Shown here piece after piece: positions 25,469-34,632 of a stretch of 64,000 bases of DNA. Source of the stretch: Methanocaldococcus lauensis (GTDB lineage Archaea > AGJL01 > Methanococci > Methanococcales > Methanocaldococcaceae); NCBI GenBank assembly GCA_902827205.1, contig LR792634.1:806001-870000 (forward strand), given 5' to 3'. Made by a program: the position numbers and the translations under genes. Below the pieces are notes generated by a model. It saw only the letters and a program-made list of their open reading frames with translations. It ran no database searches and was not told the origin of the DNA. Each line of letters begins with the position of its first letter. The first letter of the stretch is position 1.

Positions 25469-26590
25469 ATGGAAATCTTAGTTAGATATGGGGAGATTGG
25501 ATTAAAATCTGAAGTTATAAGAAAAAATTTGATAGAAATTTTAAGAAAAAACATTATAAAATTATTTAGAAAGTATGAAATTGATGTGGATGTTAAAATA
25601 CTGCATTGGAGGTTGTTAGTTAAAGTAAATACAAAAGGTAAGGAGGAATTAGCAATAAAATTATTAAAAAAAATTCCGGGCATTGTTTCATATAGCCCTG
25701 TTTATGTGTGTCCTTTAGACATTAACGAAATTGTTAATTATGCAGTTCAAATAATAAGGAAGAAATTAAAAGAGATTAATAAAGAAAAAATAACCTTTGC
25801 TGTTAAAACTAAGAGAAGTAACAAAAGTTTTCCATACACATCTCCAGAAATTAATAGAATAGTTGGAGAGGCAATAGTTGAAAAACTTGGATTGGATGTA
25901 GATTTGAGTAATCCAGACATTGTTTTAGGAATTGAGATTTTAAAAGATAACGCCTATTTATTTACAGAAAAGTATGAAGGAATTGGAGGATTGCCAGTAG
26001 GTAGTCAAGGAAAAGTTTTATGTTTAATCTCTGATGGTATAGACAGTCCAGTAGCGGCATTTATGATGATTAGAAGAGGTTGTAATGTAGTATTATTACA
26101 CTTGAAAATGAATGAAGAATCTTTAAACAAAGTTAGAAAAATTGTTGAAGTTTTAAGTGATTACGACACTCAATTAGAATTTGTTGTCTATGACTACAAA
26201 AAAGACATTGAAGATATAGTAGAAAAGTTAAAGAGCATTAAAAAAGAAAACTATACATGTATATTTTGTAAAAGAAAGATGCTAAAAATTGCAGAAAAGT
26301 ATGCTAAATACCTAAATTGCGATGCTATAGTTACTGGAGATAATTTAGGACAAGTAGCTTCACAAACATTAAAAAACCTTAAAGTTATTGATGATGTAAT
26401 AAATTATTTAACTTTGAGACCTTTAATTGGTTTTGATAAAGATGATATTGTAAAAATTGCCAAAGATATTGGAACTTATGAAATATCAACTGAAAAAGAA
26501 ATAAAATGTCCTTATCTCCCAAAGCATCCAAAAACTATTGCTAAAATAGAAGAAATTAAAAAAATTAAAGAGAATGTTAAACTTATATAA
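25469..26590 (+). CDS. thiI: tRNA 4-thiouridine synthetase ThiI
   Basis: The N-terminal ferredoxin-like and THUMP domains cover about residues 1-165. The PP-loop is CLISDGIDSPVAAFMMIRRG (about residue 190). A CIFCKRKML motif sits near residue 266. The C-terminal rhodanese domain of bacterial ThiI is absent, as expected for archaea, where sulfide can be the donor. It closely follows cbiC and probably shares its transcript. The 373-aa length is typical of methanococci. Confidence 0.92.
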   Translation: MEILVRYGEIGLKSEVIRKNLIEILRKNIIKLFRKYEIDVDVKILHWRLLVKVNTKGKEELAIKLLKKIPGIVSYSPVYVCPLDINEIVNYAVQIIRKKLKEINKEKITFAVKTKRSNKSFPYTSPEINRIVGEAIVEKLGLDVDLSNPDIVLGIEILKDNAYLFTEKYEGIGGLPVGSQGKVLCLISDGIDSPVAAFMMIRRGCNVVLLHLKMNEESLNKVRKIVEVLSDYDTQLEFVVYDYKKDIEDIVEKLKSIKKENYTCIFCKRKMLKIAEKYAKYLNCDAIVTGDNLGQVASQTLKNLKVIDDVINYLTLRPLIGFDKDDIVKIAKDIGTYEISTEKEIKCPYLPKHPKTIAKIEEIKKIKENVKLI

Positions 26591-26689
26591 ACATATCTAA
26601 ATTCTTAAAGAATTAGATTATTTAAATAATTTGTAAAATCTCTAAAGGAGTGTTATGATGTCATCCCTCTTCATATAACCGCCATAAAC

Positions 26690-26704
26690 CGAAAATTTTA
26701 AATA
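26690..26704 (+). promoter_or_regulatory. Histone gene promoter (BRE/TATA)
   Basis: CGAAAA followed by TTTTAAATA is a good archaeal BRE plus TATA box. It lies 45 nt upstream of the histone ATG, with a purine-pyrimidine start (TGCAAA) close to the expected distance. Confidence 0.55.
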
Positions 26705-26748
26705 CTGCAAATTTAATAAAAACTCTTATAAAATTTTGAGGTGATATA

Positions 26749-26952
26749 ATGGGAGAGTTACCAGTAGCACCATTTGAAAGAATATTGAAGAAGGCAGGAG
26801 CAGAGAGAGTAAGTAGAGCTGCTGCAGAATACTTGGCAGAGGCTGTTGAAGAAATTGCTTTAGAAATCGCAAGAGAGGCAGTTGATTTAGCTAAGCATGC
26901 TAAGAGAAAAACCGTTAAAGTCGAAGATATTAAATTGGCATTAAAAAAATAA
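26749..26952 (+). CDS. Archaeal histone, 67 aa
   Basis: This is a single histone fold with no tail: [64 protein letters not shown]. It keeps the conserved N-terminal P-x-x-P-F, the RVS L1-loop motif and the R-K-T-V-K L2-loop motif that contact DNA. It forms dimers that wrap DNA and stack into longer fibres. It has its own promoter and is flanked by non-coding spacers. Confidence 0.97.
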   Translation: MGELPVAPFERILKKAGAERVSRAAAEYLAEAVEEIALEIAREAVDLAKHAKRKTVKVEDIKLALKK

Positions 26953-27083
26953 GAAAATAATTTTTGTTTTTTAATATTTTATTTCTTTTTAATTTTTTCT
27001 TATTATTTATTATGTTTTTGCTATATTTTTATGCTCCATTATATTTGTATATTTGCATAATTTATTAGTAGTATGGTGAAACT

Positions 27084-27575
27084 ATGCATAAAAGAATTGA
27101 AAATATAAAATATGCTGTAGTTACAGTAAGTGATAGTAGATATAATAATTTAATTATGGGCAAAGATGTAAGTGATGTATCTGGAAATTTATTAAAAAAA
27201 GAGTTAAACGCTGAAATATACACTATAATCCCAGACAATAAAAATATGATTAAGGGAATAATTGAACATATTACTGAATCGTTTGATGTAGATTGTATCG
27301 TTTTAACTGGTGGAACAGGAATAGCGAAGAGAGATGTTACTGTTGATGCTCTAAAAGAAATTATAGAAAAAGAAATTGATGGCTTTAAAATTTTATTTCA
27401 AAAGTTAAGTTATGAAGAAGTAGGATTTTCATCTATGCTATCAAGGGCGATGGCTGGAATTTATAAAGGAAAAATTATATATGCACTTCCTGGTTCAGTA
27501 AATGCCTGTAAAACTGCATTAAAAATAATAAAAGAAGAAACTGGGCATATATTGGGACATTTACGCGAGGGATAA
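27084..27575 (+). CDS. moaB: MoaB/MogA-family molybdopterin biosynthesis protein
   Basis: This family adenylylates molybdopterin before metal insertion. Motifs are [11 protein letters not shown] at residues 13-23, [21 protein letters not shown] (about 72-93) and [27 protein letters not shown] (about 115-141). Methanogens use the cofactor for formylmethanofuran dehydrogenase (Mo or W). It is followed by dtdA after 2 nt and then larB, forming one operon. Confidence 0.88.
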   Translation: MHKRIENIKYAVVTVSDSRYNNLIMGKDVSDVSGNLLKKELNAEIYTIIPDNKNMIKGIIEHITESFDVDCIVLTGGTGIAKRDVTVDALKEIIEKEIDGFKILFQKLSYEEVGFSSMLSRAMAGIYKGKIIYALPGSVNACKTALKIIKEETGHILGHLREG

Positions 27576-27577
27576 TT

Positions 27578-28348
27578 ATGAAATTTTTATTAATATCTTC
27601 AAATAAAGATTTGGCAAGTAAAAACATAGCCAGTCATTTAAAAGAGTATTTTGATATCTTTGAAACTGATAAGGAATTGTTAGAATTAAAAAGTTCAGAT
27701 TTGGAAGAAGCAGATTACTATATATTTTTATCAAAGCATAGAAGTAAAGCAAATCAGCCATCTTTAACAGTCCATACTCCAGGAAATTTAACTAAGGATA
27801 ACTCTTTTGGTGGAAATCCTAAAGAAGTTTGTCCATGTGATGCTATTTTAAACACTCTTCTATTGAAAAATATTTACAAAAACTACAATATATATTATGA
27901 AAATAATAAAATCTCTAAATTTGATGTCTCTTTTGAAGTAGTCCATCACTCACCAACTGATTTAAATGCCCCAACAGTATTTGTTGAAATAGGTAGTAGT
28001 GAAAAAGAATGGGTTTTAAAGGAGGCTGGAGAAATTATAGCCAAGTCAATTTTAGAAACTATAGAAGCTATAAAAAACAAAGATTATGAAGATAGATTAA
28101 AAGTTATAGGATTTGGTGGAGGACATTATGCTCCTAAATTTACAAAACTTGCCTTAGAGTATGATAAATATTACTTCGGCTACTTGATTCCAAAGTATGT
28201 ATCAGTTTCCGAAGATGTCTTAAATCAACTTATTAATAAAATGGAAGTAGATAAAGTTCTTATAGATTGGAAAGGTTGTAGAGGAGAGGATAAAAAAAGA
28301 TATATGGAATTCTTTAAAAATAAAGGAATAGATGTTGAAAGAGTTTAA
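27578..28348 (+). CDS. dtdA: D-aminoacyl-tRNA deacylase (archaeal DtdA type)
   Basis: The enzyme removes D-amino acids mistakenly loaded on tRNA. The fold is unrelated to bacterial Dtd and resembles purine nucleoside phosphorylase. Motifs visible are [51 protein letters not shown] and [17 protein letters not shown], with conserved His residues. The 256-aa length is typical. It lies in the moaB-dtdA-larB cluster. Confidence 0.88.
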   Translation: MKFLLISSNKDLASKNIASHLKEYFDIFETDKELLELKSSDLEEADYYIFLSKHRSKANQPSLTVHTPGNLTKDNSFGGNPKEVCPCDAILNTLLLKNIYKNYNIYYENNKISKFDVSFEVVHHSPTDLNAPTVFVEIGSSEKEWVLKEAGEIIAKSILETIEAIKNKDYEDRLKVIGFGGGHYAPKFTKLALEYDKYYFGYLIPKYVSVSEDVLNQLINKMEVDKVLIDWKGCRGEDKKRYMEFFKNKGIDVERV

Positions 28349-28364
28349 TTTTGAGGGGTTTAAC

Positions 28365-29150
28365 ATGGGTTTAAATTTAAGACAGCTACTTTTAGATTTT
28401 AAAAATGGTAAAATAAGTTTGGAAGAAATTGAAAAACAAATAAAACTTAACTATTTTGAAGAAATTGAAAACTCATTAAAGTTAGATATTAATAGGAAGT
28501 TTAGGACAGGAGTCCCAGAGGTTGTTTATGGAAAAGGTAAAGAAATTAATGAAATAATAGAGGCAATATTAAAACTTGCTGAAAAAAATGGGATTGCATT
28601 AGCAACAAAAATAGATAATATAGAAAAACTTAGTGACGAAATTAGGAAATATGATTTAAAAAACTATCACATAAAGATTAATAAAAAGGCTAAAACATTA
28701 ATAATAAAAGATAAAAACTATACTATAAAAAAAATAGGTAAAGTAGGAATAATTACTGCGGGGACTTCAGATATTCCAATAGCTGAAGAGGCTAAAGAAA
28801 CCTTAGAAGTAATGGGAGTTGAGGTAATAATATCTTATGATGTAGGCATTGCTGGAATTCATAGATTATTCCCAACATTAAAAAGAATGATTACTGAAAA
28901 TGTTTGCTGTATTATAGTTGTTGCTGGAATGGAAGGGGCTCTTCCCTCTATAGTATCTTCTTTAGTAGATATTCCAGTTATTGGAGTTCCTACATCAACA
29001 TCTTATGGAATAAAAATTACTCCTCTATTAACTATGCTTCATACGTGCTCTCCGGGGCTAGCTGTTGTTAATATAGACAATGGTTTTGGAGCAGGAGTTT
29101 TTGCAGGTTTAATTGCTAAAATTATTTATGAAAAATCCTCAAAATGTTAA
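28365..29150 (+). CDS. larB: LarB-type nicotinate adenine dinucleotide carboxylase/hydrolase
   Basis: LarB carboxylates and hydrolyses nicotinic acid adenine dinucleotide in nickel-pincer nucleotide synthesis. The start is ATG 28365 with GAGGGG upstream. A helical N-terminus (LRQLLLDFKNGKISLEEIEKQI) precedes FRTGVPEVVYGKGK and the PurE-like core. The core reads KIGIITAGTSDIPIAEEAKETLEVMGVEV, CIIVVAGMEGALPSIVSSLVDIPVIGVPTSTSYG and CSPGLAVVNIDNGFGAG. Older annotation calls it a PurE-related AIR carboxylase. larC and larE are not in the window, so the product's use here is unclear. Confidence 0.85.
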   Translation: MGLNLRQLLLDFKNGKISLEEIEKQIKLNYFEEIENSLKLDINRKFRTGVPEVVYGKGKEINEIIEAILKLAEKNGIALATKIDNIEKLSDEIRKYDLKNYHIKINKKAKTLIIKDKNYTIKKIGKVGIITAGTSDIPIAEEAKETLEVMGVEVIISYDVGIAGIHRLFPTLKRMITENVCCIIVVAGMEGALPSIVSSLVDIPVIGVPTSTSYGIKITPLLTMLHTCSPGLAVVNIDNGFGAGVFAGLIAKIIYEKSSKC

Positions 29151-29264
29151 ATTATATTTCTTATTATTTTACTGTGATTAAAAGTTTTAGGAAAGGAGTT
29201 AGGAAGACATAAATATATAATTATATAATATAAATATTAATAAAAATTTAAGTTGAGGGAAATT

Positions 29265-30440
29265 ATGATAAAAATAGTAGAAGGTGAATATATAAAAACA
29301 CTAACTGATGGAAATTTAGAAGATCTTGTAAAAGAGTTGGATAGAGGATATATTCTTGTTATGGTAAAAGAAAATAATAAGTTACATGAAGGTTACATTT
29401 TTGTAGAAGACGGAGAAATAATTGGGTATTACTATACTGATAATCTTATGGAGGAAATCGTTGGAAAACCTGATAAGGTTTTAGAACTTTTAAATAAAGA
29501 AAATAAAGTTATCGAATTATATAGATATGATAAAGAAAAGTTAAATTTAATGAAGTGGTTATGTCCAGAAATATTTATAAAGAAAAGTGAAGTATCTAAA
29601 AAAGAAATTGATATTAGTAAAAAAGAAAAAAACAACGAAAAAATAAAAGAAAACTATTTACAAATAAAATTAACTATACCTCTTGACAATATTATTTCTG
29701 CAAATATTAAAGATTTTGAGGCTTATTTAGAGGATGGAAAATATACATTAATCAATATTTATAGAAAAGTTAATGACTTCTATGAAATTGGATATATAGT
29801 ATATTATGGACATACGCCAATTGCCGCCGCTTATGAATGTAAATATGGGGTTTTATTAGGAAAAGATGCTTATGAAAAAATAGAATCTCTATTAAATGAT
29901 GAGAACTCAGTTATTGATGTATATGAATTCGATGAAAAGAAATTAAATGTTCTATTGGATGGATATCCAGAAATAAAAATTGAAAATGAATCAAAAGAGA
30001 TGGTTATTGAAGAAAACTTATATAAAAAAGATGAAACCCCTGTATTAATGAGCTATGAAGATGATGTAGAACTTTCAAGAGAAGAGTTATTAAAAAAGTT
30101 GGGCATAACAGAACCTGATGATAGTTGGGTAGAGAATTTAATTGAAGATTTAGTTAAACCAACTGATGAAGAATTGAAAGATCTAAAAAATCAATTAGAA
30201 AAAGAAATTATTGAAAGAATTAAAAATATTGATGGTGTTGATGATATTGAACTTAATCTGAATCTCAAATGGGAGAATGGAAGATATTTCATATATGGTG
30301 ATGTTAATATAAAAAGAAAGAGAATTTTGGGACTTATTAAAAAGGATGTGGATTCATCAATAGTTAAATATGAGATTGATAAAATTATTAAAAAACATCT
30401 ATCAAAATATACATCAAGAATCTCATTAAATATTGAATAA
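29265..30440 (+). CDS. DUF2226 protein, 391 aa
   Basis: The start is ATG 29265 after TTGAGGGA. The protein carries two related halves of about 110 residues. Each has the pattern '...GYI(L/V)...[23 protein letters not shown]' or '[41 protein letters not shown]', followed by a '(V/D)[11 protein letters not shown]' helix, consistent with DUF2226. The C-terminal 110 residues are acidic and helical with a short beta region ([28 protein letters not shown]). It has no membrane segment. It precedes the roadblock-like gene by 24 nt. Function is unknown. Confidence 0.65.
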   Translation: MIKIVEGEYIKTLTDGNLEDLVKELDRGYILVMVKENNKLHEGYIFVEDGEIIGYYYTDNLMEEIVGKPDKVLELLNKENKVIELYRYDKEKLNLMKWLCPEIFIKKSEVSKKEIDISKKEKNNEKIKENYLQIKLTIPLDNIISANIKDFEAYLEDGKYTLINIYRKVNDFYEIGYIVYYGHTPIAAAYECKYGVLLGKDAYEKIESLLNDENSVIDVYEFDEKKLNVLLDGYPEIKIENESKEMVIEENLYKKDETPVLMSYEDDVELSREELLKKLGITEPDDSWVENLIEDLVKPTDEELKDLKNQLEKEIIERIKNIDGVDDIELNLNLKWENGRYFIYGDVNIKRKRILGLIKKDVDSSIVKYEIDKIIKKHLSKYTSRISLNIE

Positions 30441-30464
30441 TATAAATATAATGAGGTTTAGAAT

Positions 30465-31028
30465 ATGGATGCTGTAGCAATATTTTTAATTCTATTTATT
30501 ATAGGTGTAGGTATAGGGATAGGGCTTTATATACATAAAGAACGTGAAAAAAGAAGAACCTATAAAATTATTGAAACGGAAATCATTGAGAATCTTAAAG
30601 AGTTAAAAACATATATGGAATCAGAAGATAGGGAATTTTCTAAGGAGTTTGATTTAGTTGAGATTGCTCTTTCTTATGATTTAGGAGATATTATTGTTGT
30701 AAATGATGAAGGATTAATTATTGCCTCTACTATAAAAGATGCTGAAGATATTGGAGCAATAAATTTTAGTATATTTAAATATATTAAAAAATTTTATAAG
30801 GATGTTAAAAAGATTATAATACAAAGAAAAGATAATTATATTTATGTATATCCAATAAAATTGTGTGGAGAACATTTATTTATTATTGTTGAGTCAAAGA
30901 TTATGCTTGATAGTATTGAAGAAAAAGATATTATAAAAAAGACATGTAATATTGTTAAAAAGTACTTTGCAGATTACGAATCTATTGAAATAGAGCCCTC
31001 TAAAGAAGGATTTTTATTACCTAAATAA
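30465..31028 (+). CDS. Membrane-anchored roadblock/LC7-like protein, 187 aa
   Basis: One N-terminal membrane helix (AIFLILFIIGVGIGIGLYI) is followed by a basic stop-transfer region and a helix. The soluble part then resembles a roadblock/LC7 domain: GDIIVVNDEGLIIASTIKDAEDIGA, KKIIIQRKDNYIYVYPIKLCGEHLFIIVESK. In prokaryotes such domains regulate small GTPases or signalling ATPases. It probably forms an operon with the DUF2226 gene and converges on the beta-CASP gene. Confidence 0.55.
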   Translation: MDAVAIFLILFIIGVGIGIGLYIHKEREKRRTYKIIETEIIENLKELKTYMESEDREFSKEFDLVEIALSYDLGDIIVVNDEGLIIASTIKDAEDIGAINFSIFKYIKKFYKDVKKIIIQRKDNYIYVYPIKLCGEHLFIIVESKIMLDSIEEKDIIKKTCNIVKKYFADYESIEIEPSKEGFLLPK

Positions 31029-31045
31029 AATATTTTTAATTTTAA

Positions 31046-32314
31046 TTAAATTGGAAGTATTGTCCCTTTGACAGGGACATATGTAGGAATCTTTAAAGTT
31101 TTCCAAATAGTCATGGCAAACGATAATGACTGATACCTTTCTCCATGCATAACTATAGCCTTTTCTGGCTTAGGAATCTTTTTTATGTATCTTACTAATG
31201 AGTTGTAGTCACCATGGGCAGAGAATTCTATTTTAACTACATTCCCTCTTACAGGGATTTTATTTTTAAATGGCTGAATTTCTTTAACGCCTTCTTCTAA
31301 AGCTCTACCTAATGTCCCTTCAGCCTGATAGCCAGTCAATATAATCTTATTCTTTGTATCTTTTAATAATTTTAAATATTTTAATACTGGCCCTCCCTGA
31401 ACCATTCCTGATGTAGAAACAATTATGCATGGCTCATTTTTATTAAATACTAATTTTTCATCTGCTTTTTTTACATCTCCAAATGGGTTAATTCCAGATT
31501 CAATCATATTTTTTACTTTTGGATTTAACCAATTTACATAGCTTAAATAAACAGCTGTCGCATGAATTAAAGAACCATCTGTATATATAGGAACATTTTT
31601 TAACTTTCCGCTTCTCATATAGTTATTTATAATTAAAAGTATCTCTTGAGCCCTTCCAATGGCAAACACTGGAATAATAACTTTTCCACCATTTTCTACA
31701 GTTTCAGATATTTCTTCAATTAACTGTTTTTCCAAAGTTTTTCTTGAAGGCTTTATATCCAATGGAGAGCCATAAGTTGACTCTATAATTAAAACATCTA
31801 TCTCATCAATGTCAGTATCTGCTGGAAGTAATGTTCTTGAAGGACCCTCATTAATATCTCCAGTATATAGAATTTTTTTTCCCTCAACCTCTAAGTATAT
31901 TGACGCACTACCTAATATATGTCCTGCATTGTAAAATTTAAATTTTATATTTTCACTTATCTTTTTTTCTTCATAATAGTTTAATGTCTCAATACTTTCC
32001 ATAGCATACTGAATATCTTCCTCTTTAAATGATTTAGTTAAATTTAATGTATCTTTCCAGGTAAGATACATTAAATCTGCCGTTGGATGTGTGCAATAAA
32101 TTTTTTTAAATTTGTAAAAAGGAATAGATCCACAGTGGTCAAGATGCGCATGAGAAACTATAACTGCATCTATATTTTTGTCATCTATTTGTGGAATGCT
32201 GTTATTATCTGGAGACATTCCGCAATCTAACAATATTTTTCTTTCTTGTGTTTCTATCTCTACACAACTCATTCCTATCTGTTGGCAACCTCCATGAAAC
32301 TTTAATAAAACCAT
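31046..32314 (-). CDS. Beta-CASP metallo-beta-lactamase ribonuclease, aCPSF2-like
   Basis: The start is set at ATG 32314 after GGTGAAT; the longer ORF begins at 32323. The active-site motif VIVSHAHLDHCGSIPF (HxHxDH) is near residue 55. GHILGSASIYLEV, YTGDINEGPSRTLLPADT and the beta-CASP motifs ESTYGSPL and GMVQGGPVLKYLKLL follow, with a final MHGERY. The N-terminal KH domains of aCPSF1 are missing, so this is the shorter aCPSF2-type enzyme. It would act in RNA 3' end processing or decay. At 422 aa it is complete. Confidence 0.85.
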   Translation of the reverse strand: MVLLKFHGGCQQIGMSCVEIETQERKILLDCGMSPDNNSIPQIDDKNIDAVIVSHAHLDHCGSIPFYKFKKIYCTHPTADLMYLTWKDTLNLTKSFKEEDIQYAMESIETLNYYEEKKISENIKFKFYNAGHILGSASIYLEVEGKKILYTGDINEGPSRTLLPADTDIDEIDVLIIESTYGSPLDIKPSRKTLEKQLIEEISETVENGGKVIIPVFAIGRAQEILLIINNYMRSGKLKNVPIYTDGSLIHATAVYLSYVNWLNPKVKNMIESGINPFGDVKKADEKLVFNKNEPCIIVSTSGMVQGGPVLKYLKLLKDTKNKIILTGYQAEGTLGRALEEGVKEIQPFKNKIPVRGNVVKIEFSAHGDYNSLVRYIKKIPKPEKAIVMHGERYQSLSFAMTIWKTLKIPTYVPVKGTILPI

Positions 32315-32520
32315 ATTCACCATCCCAAAAATTATATATAACTAATTTAAGTAATTTTAAATTACCCCAATAACTGTAAAAAGAAAAGGATTAAAATAGT
32401 CCTACATCCTAATCACTAAGATAAATAAAACAGGAACTAATCTATTAATCTTAAATCTATTTTAGAATATTTAAATTTTACTGTTATTAATCGTAAATAA
32501 AAATCATCTTGGTGAATATA

Positions 32521-33027
32521 ATGGAACATAGGCATGTTATTTCCGCATTAGTTTTAAATAAGCCAGGAGTATTACAAAGAATTTCAGGCTTATTTACAAG
32601 GAGAGGGTTTAATATTTCAAGTATAACCGTTGGAACTACCGAAAATCCACAGATTTCAAGAGTAACCATTGTAGTAAATGGAGATGATAAAATATTAGAG
32701 CAGGTTGTTAAACAACTTAACAAGTTAATTGATGTTATTAAGGTTAGTGAGTTGGAAGAGAAAAAATCTGTTCAGAGAGAGTTATGTCTAATAAAAATAT
32801 ATGCACCAACAGAAAGTGCTAAATCCCAAATTATTCAATATACAAGTATATTTAGAGGAAATGTTGTTGATTTAAGTCCAGAGTCAATGATTGTTGAGAT
32901 AACCGGTAGTGAAGATAAAATAAATGCATTTATTGAATTAGTTAGACCATTAGGTATTAAAGAAATGGCAAGAACTGGTTTAACAGCATTGGCAAGAGGC
33001 CCTAAAGTCTTAAAACCTAAAAGTTAA
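32521..33027 (+). CDS. ilvN: Acetolactate synthase, small (regulatory) subunit
   Basis: The start is ATG 32521 with GGTGAAT upstream. The N-terminal ACT domain, [34 protein letters not shown], binds feedback amino acids. The second half, [48 protein letters not shown], is the usual C-terminal domain. The 168-aa length is normal. The catalytic subunit gene is not in this window. Confidence 0.94.
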   Translation: MEHRHVISALVLNKPGVLQRISGLFTRRGFNISSITVGTTENPQISRVTIVVNGDDKILEQVVKQLNKLIDVIKVSELEEKKSVQRELCLIKIYAPTESAKSQIIQYTSIFRGNVVDLSPESMIVEITGSEDKINAFIELVRPLGIKEMARTGLTALARGPKVLKPKS

Positions 33028-33098
33028 TTAATTAAGTTAGATTTAATTTAAATTACAACTTAAACATAAAATATTTAATTATTTCGTTTGGTGAAAAA

Positions 33099-34511
33099 AT
33101 GGATGATGATGTAAAAATGAAATGTGGGTTAGAAATACACGTTCAAATTGATACAAAGTCAAAGTTATTTTGTAACTGTTCAACAAATTATTTAGATGCT
33201 GAGCCAAACACTAACATTTGTCCAGTTTGTGTTGGATTGCCTGGGGCTAAACCACTACCTCCAAACAAAAGGGCAATTGAAATTGCCATAATGGTTGCAA
33301 AGATGCTTGGATGTGAGATAGTAACTAATAAAGATATCTACTTCCAGAGAAAGCATTATGACTATCCTGACTTACCTTCTGGGTATCAGAGAACATCTAC
33401 CCCTATAGGGGTAAATGGAGAATTTATGGGTATTAGAATATCTGAGGTTCATTTAGAAGAGGATCCAGGGCAGTATAATCCAAGTTTTGGAATTGTTGAT
33501 TATAATAGAAGTGGGACTCCTTTAATAGAAATAGTTACAGAGCCAGATATAAAGAGTCCAGAAGTGGCAAGAGAGTTTTTAAAGCAATTAATGACTTTGT
33601 TTAGATACCTTGGATGTTTAAGAGGAGAAGGGACAATGAGGGCTGATGTTAATATATCAATTGAATACATGGGCGTTCAAGGAAATAGAGTTGAAGTTAA
33701 AAACATTAACTCAATTAAAGGAGTATATAAGGTTTTAAAATATGAAATAATTAGACAAAAAAATATTATTAAGAGAGGAGGAGTTGTTAAAAGAGAGACA
33801 AGAGCATTCTTAGAAAGTCAAATGATTACAAAGGCAATGAGAAGTAAAGAAACTGCTGAAGATTATAGATATATCCCAGATCCTGATATTCAGCCAATAG
33901 TTATTTCTGAAGAATGGGTTAAGAAGATAGAAGAAGAGATGCCAGAGACTCCTTTGGCTAAGAGAAAGAGGTTTGTTGAGGAGTATGGTATTGATGATGA
34001 AGATGCTAAAGTTTTAGTTTCAGATTTAGATATGGCTGAAATGTTTGAAAAGGTCGTTAAATCCTTAGGAGTTAGTAAAGAAAATGTTGATTTAGCAGTT
34101 ACCTGGATTAGAAATGAGTTGAAAAGAAGTTTGCAGTATCACAAAGTAGATTTATACGAAAGTGGAGTTAAGGCAGAGCATATAGTTGAGTTAATAAAGT
34201 TAATAAAAGATGGAACAATTTCACAAAAAATTGGTAAAGAGATTGTTGATTTATTGGTTATAAATAGAGGTAAAAAGACACCTAAAGAAATTGTTGAAGA
34301 ACTTGGATTAACTGTAATTAAAGATGAAGATGCCTTAATTAAAGCAGTTGAAGAAGCAATTAACAATAATCCTCAGGCGGTTAATGACTACTTAAGTGGT
34401 AAAAAAGAGGCCTTAAATTTCTTAATGGGGCAGGTTATGAGATTAACAAGAGGTAGAGCAGATCCAAAAAAAGTTATTGAGTTATTAAAAGAAAGGTTAG
34501 ATAACAAATAA
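33099..34511 (+). CDS. gatB: Asp-tRNA(Asn)/Glu-tRNA(Gln) amidotransferase subunit B
   Basis: GatB supplies the kinase and tRNA-binding part of the amidotransferase that makes Asn-tRNA and possibly Gln-tRNA by transamidation. MKCGLEIHVQIDTKSKLFCNCS, GLPGAKPLPPNKRAIE, FQRKHYDYPDLPSGYQRTSTPIG and DYNRSGTPLIEIVTEPDI match the family closely. The helical and tail YqeY-like domains follow (DLLVINRGKKTPKEIVEELGL, NPQAVNDYLSGKKEALNFLMGQVMRLTRGRADP). The 470-aa length is typical. Confidence 0.95.
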   Translation: MDDDVKMKCGLEIHVQIDTKSKLFCNCSTNYLDAEPNTNICPVCVGLPGAKPLPPNKRAIEIAIMVAKMLGCEIVTNKDIYFQRKHYDYPDLPSGYQRTSTPIGVNGEFMGIRISEVHLEEDPGQYNPSFGIVDYNRSGTPLIEIVTEPDIKSPEVAREFLKQLMTLFRYLGCLRGEGTMRADVNISIEYMGVQGNRVEVKNINSIKGVYKVLKYEIIRQKNIIKRGGVVKRETRAFLESQMITKAMRSKETAEDYRYIPDPDIQPIVISEEWVKKIEEEMPETPLAKRKRFVEEYGIDDEDAKVLVSDLDMAEMFEKVVKSLGVSKENVDLAVTWIRNELKRSLQYHKVDLYESGVKAEHIVELIKLIKDGTISQKIGKEIVDLLVINRGKKTPKEIVEELGLTVIKDEDALIKAVEEAINNNPQAVNDYLSGKKEALNFLMGQVMRLTRGRADPKKVIELLKERLDNK

Positions 34512-34632
34512 GATATTACTTAAGATTTTATAGATTCATATATTATGTGGTTTTTTATTTTTCATAGATTTTTTAATTTTTATATTTTTATGATATTTTT
34601 ATTTTAGATACTTGGATTAGTATGGTGATATA

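Noticed and set aside
26654-26680. Seven-codon mini-ORF after AAGGAGTG in the histone upstream region
   Set aside because: It lies before the histone TATA box and so is not in the histone leader. There is no independent support.
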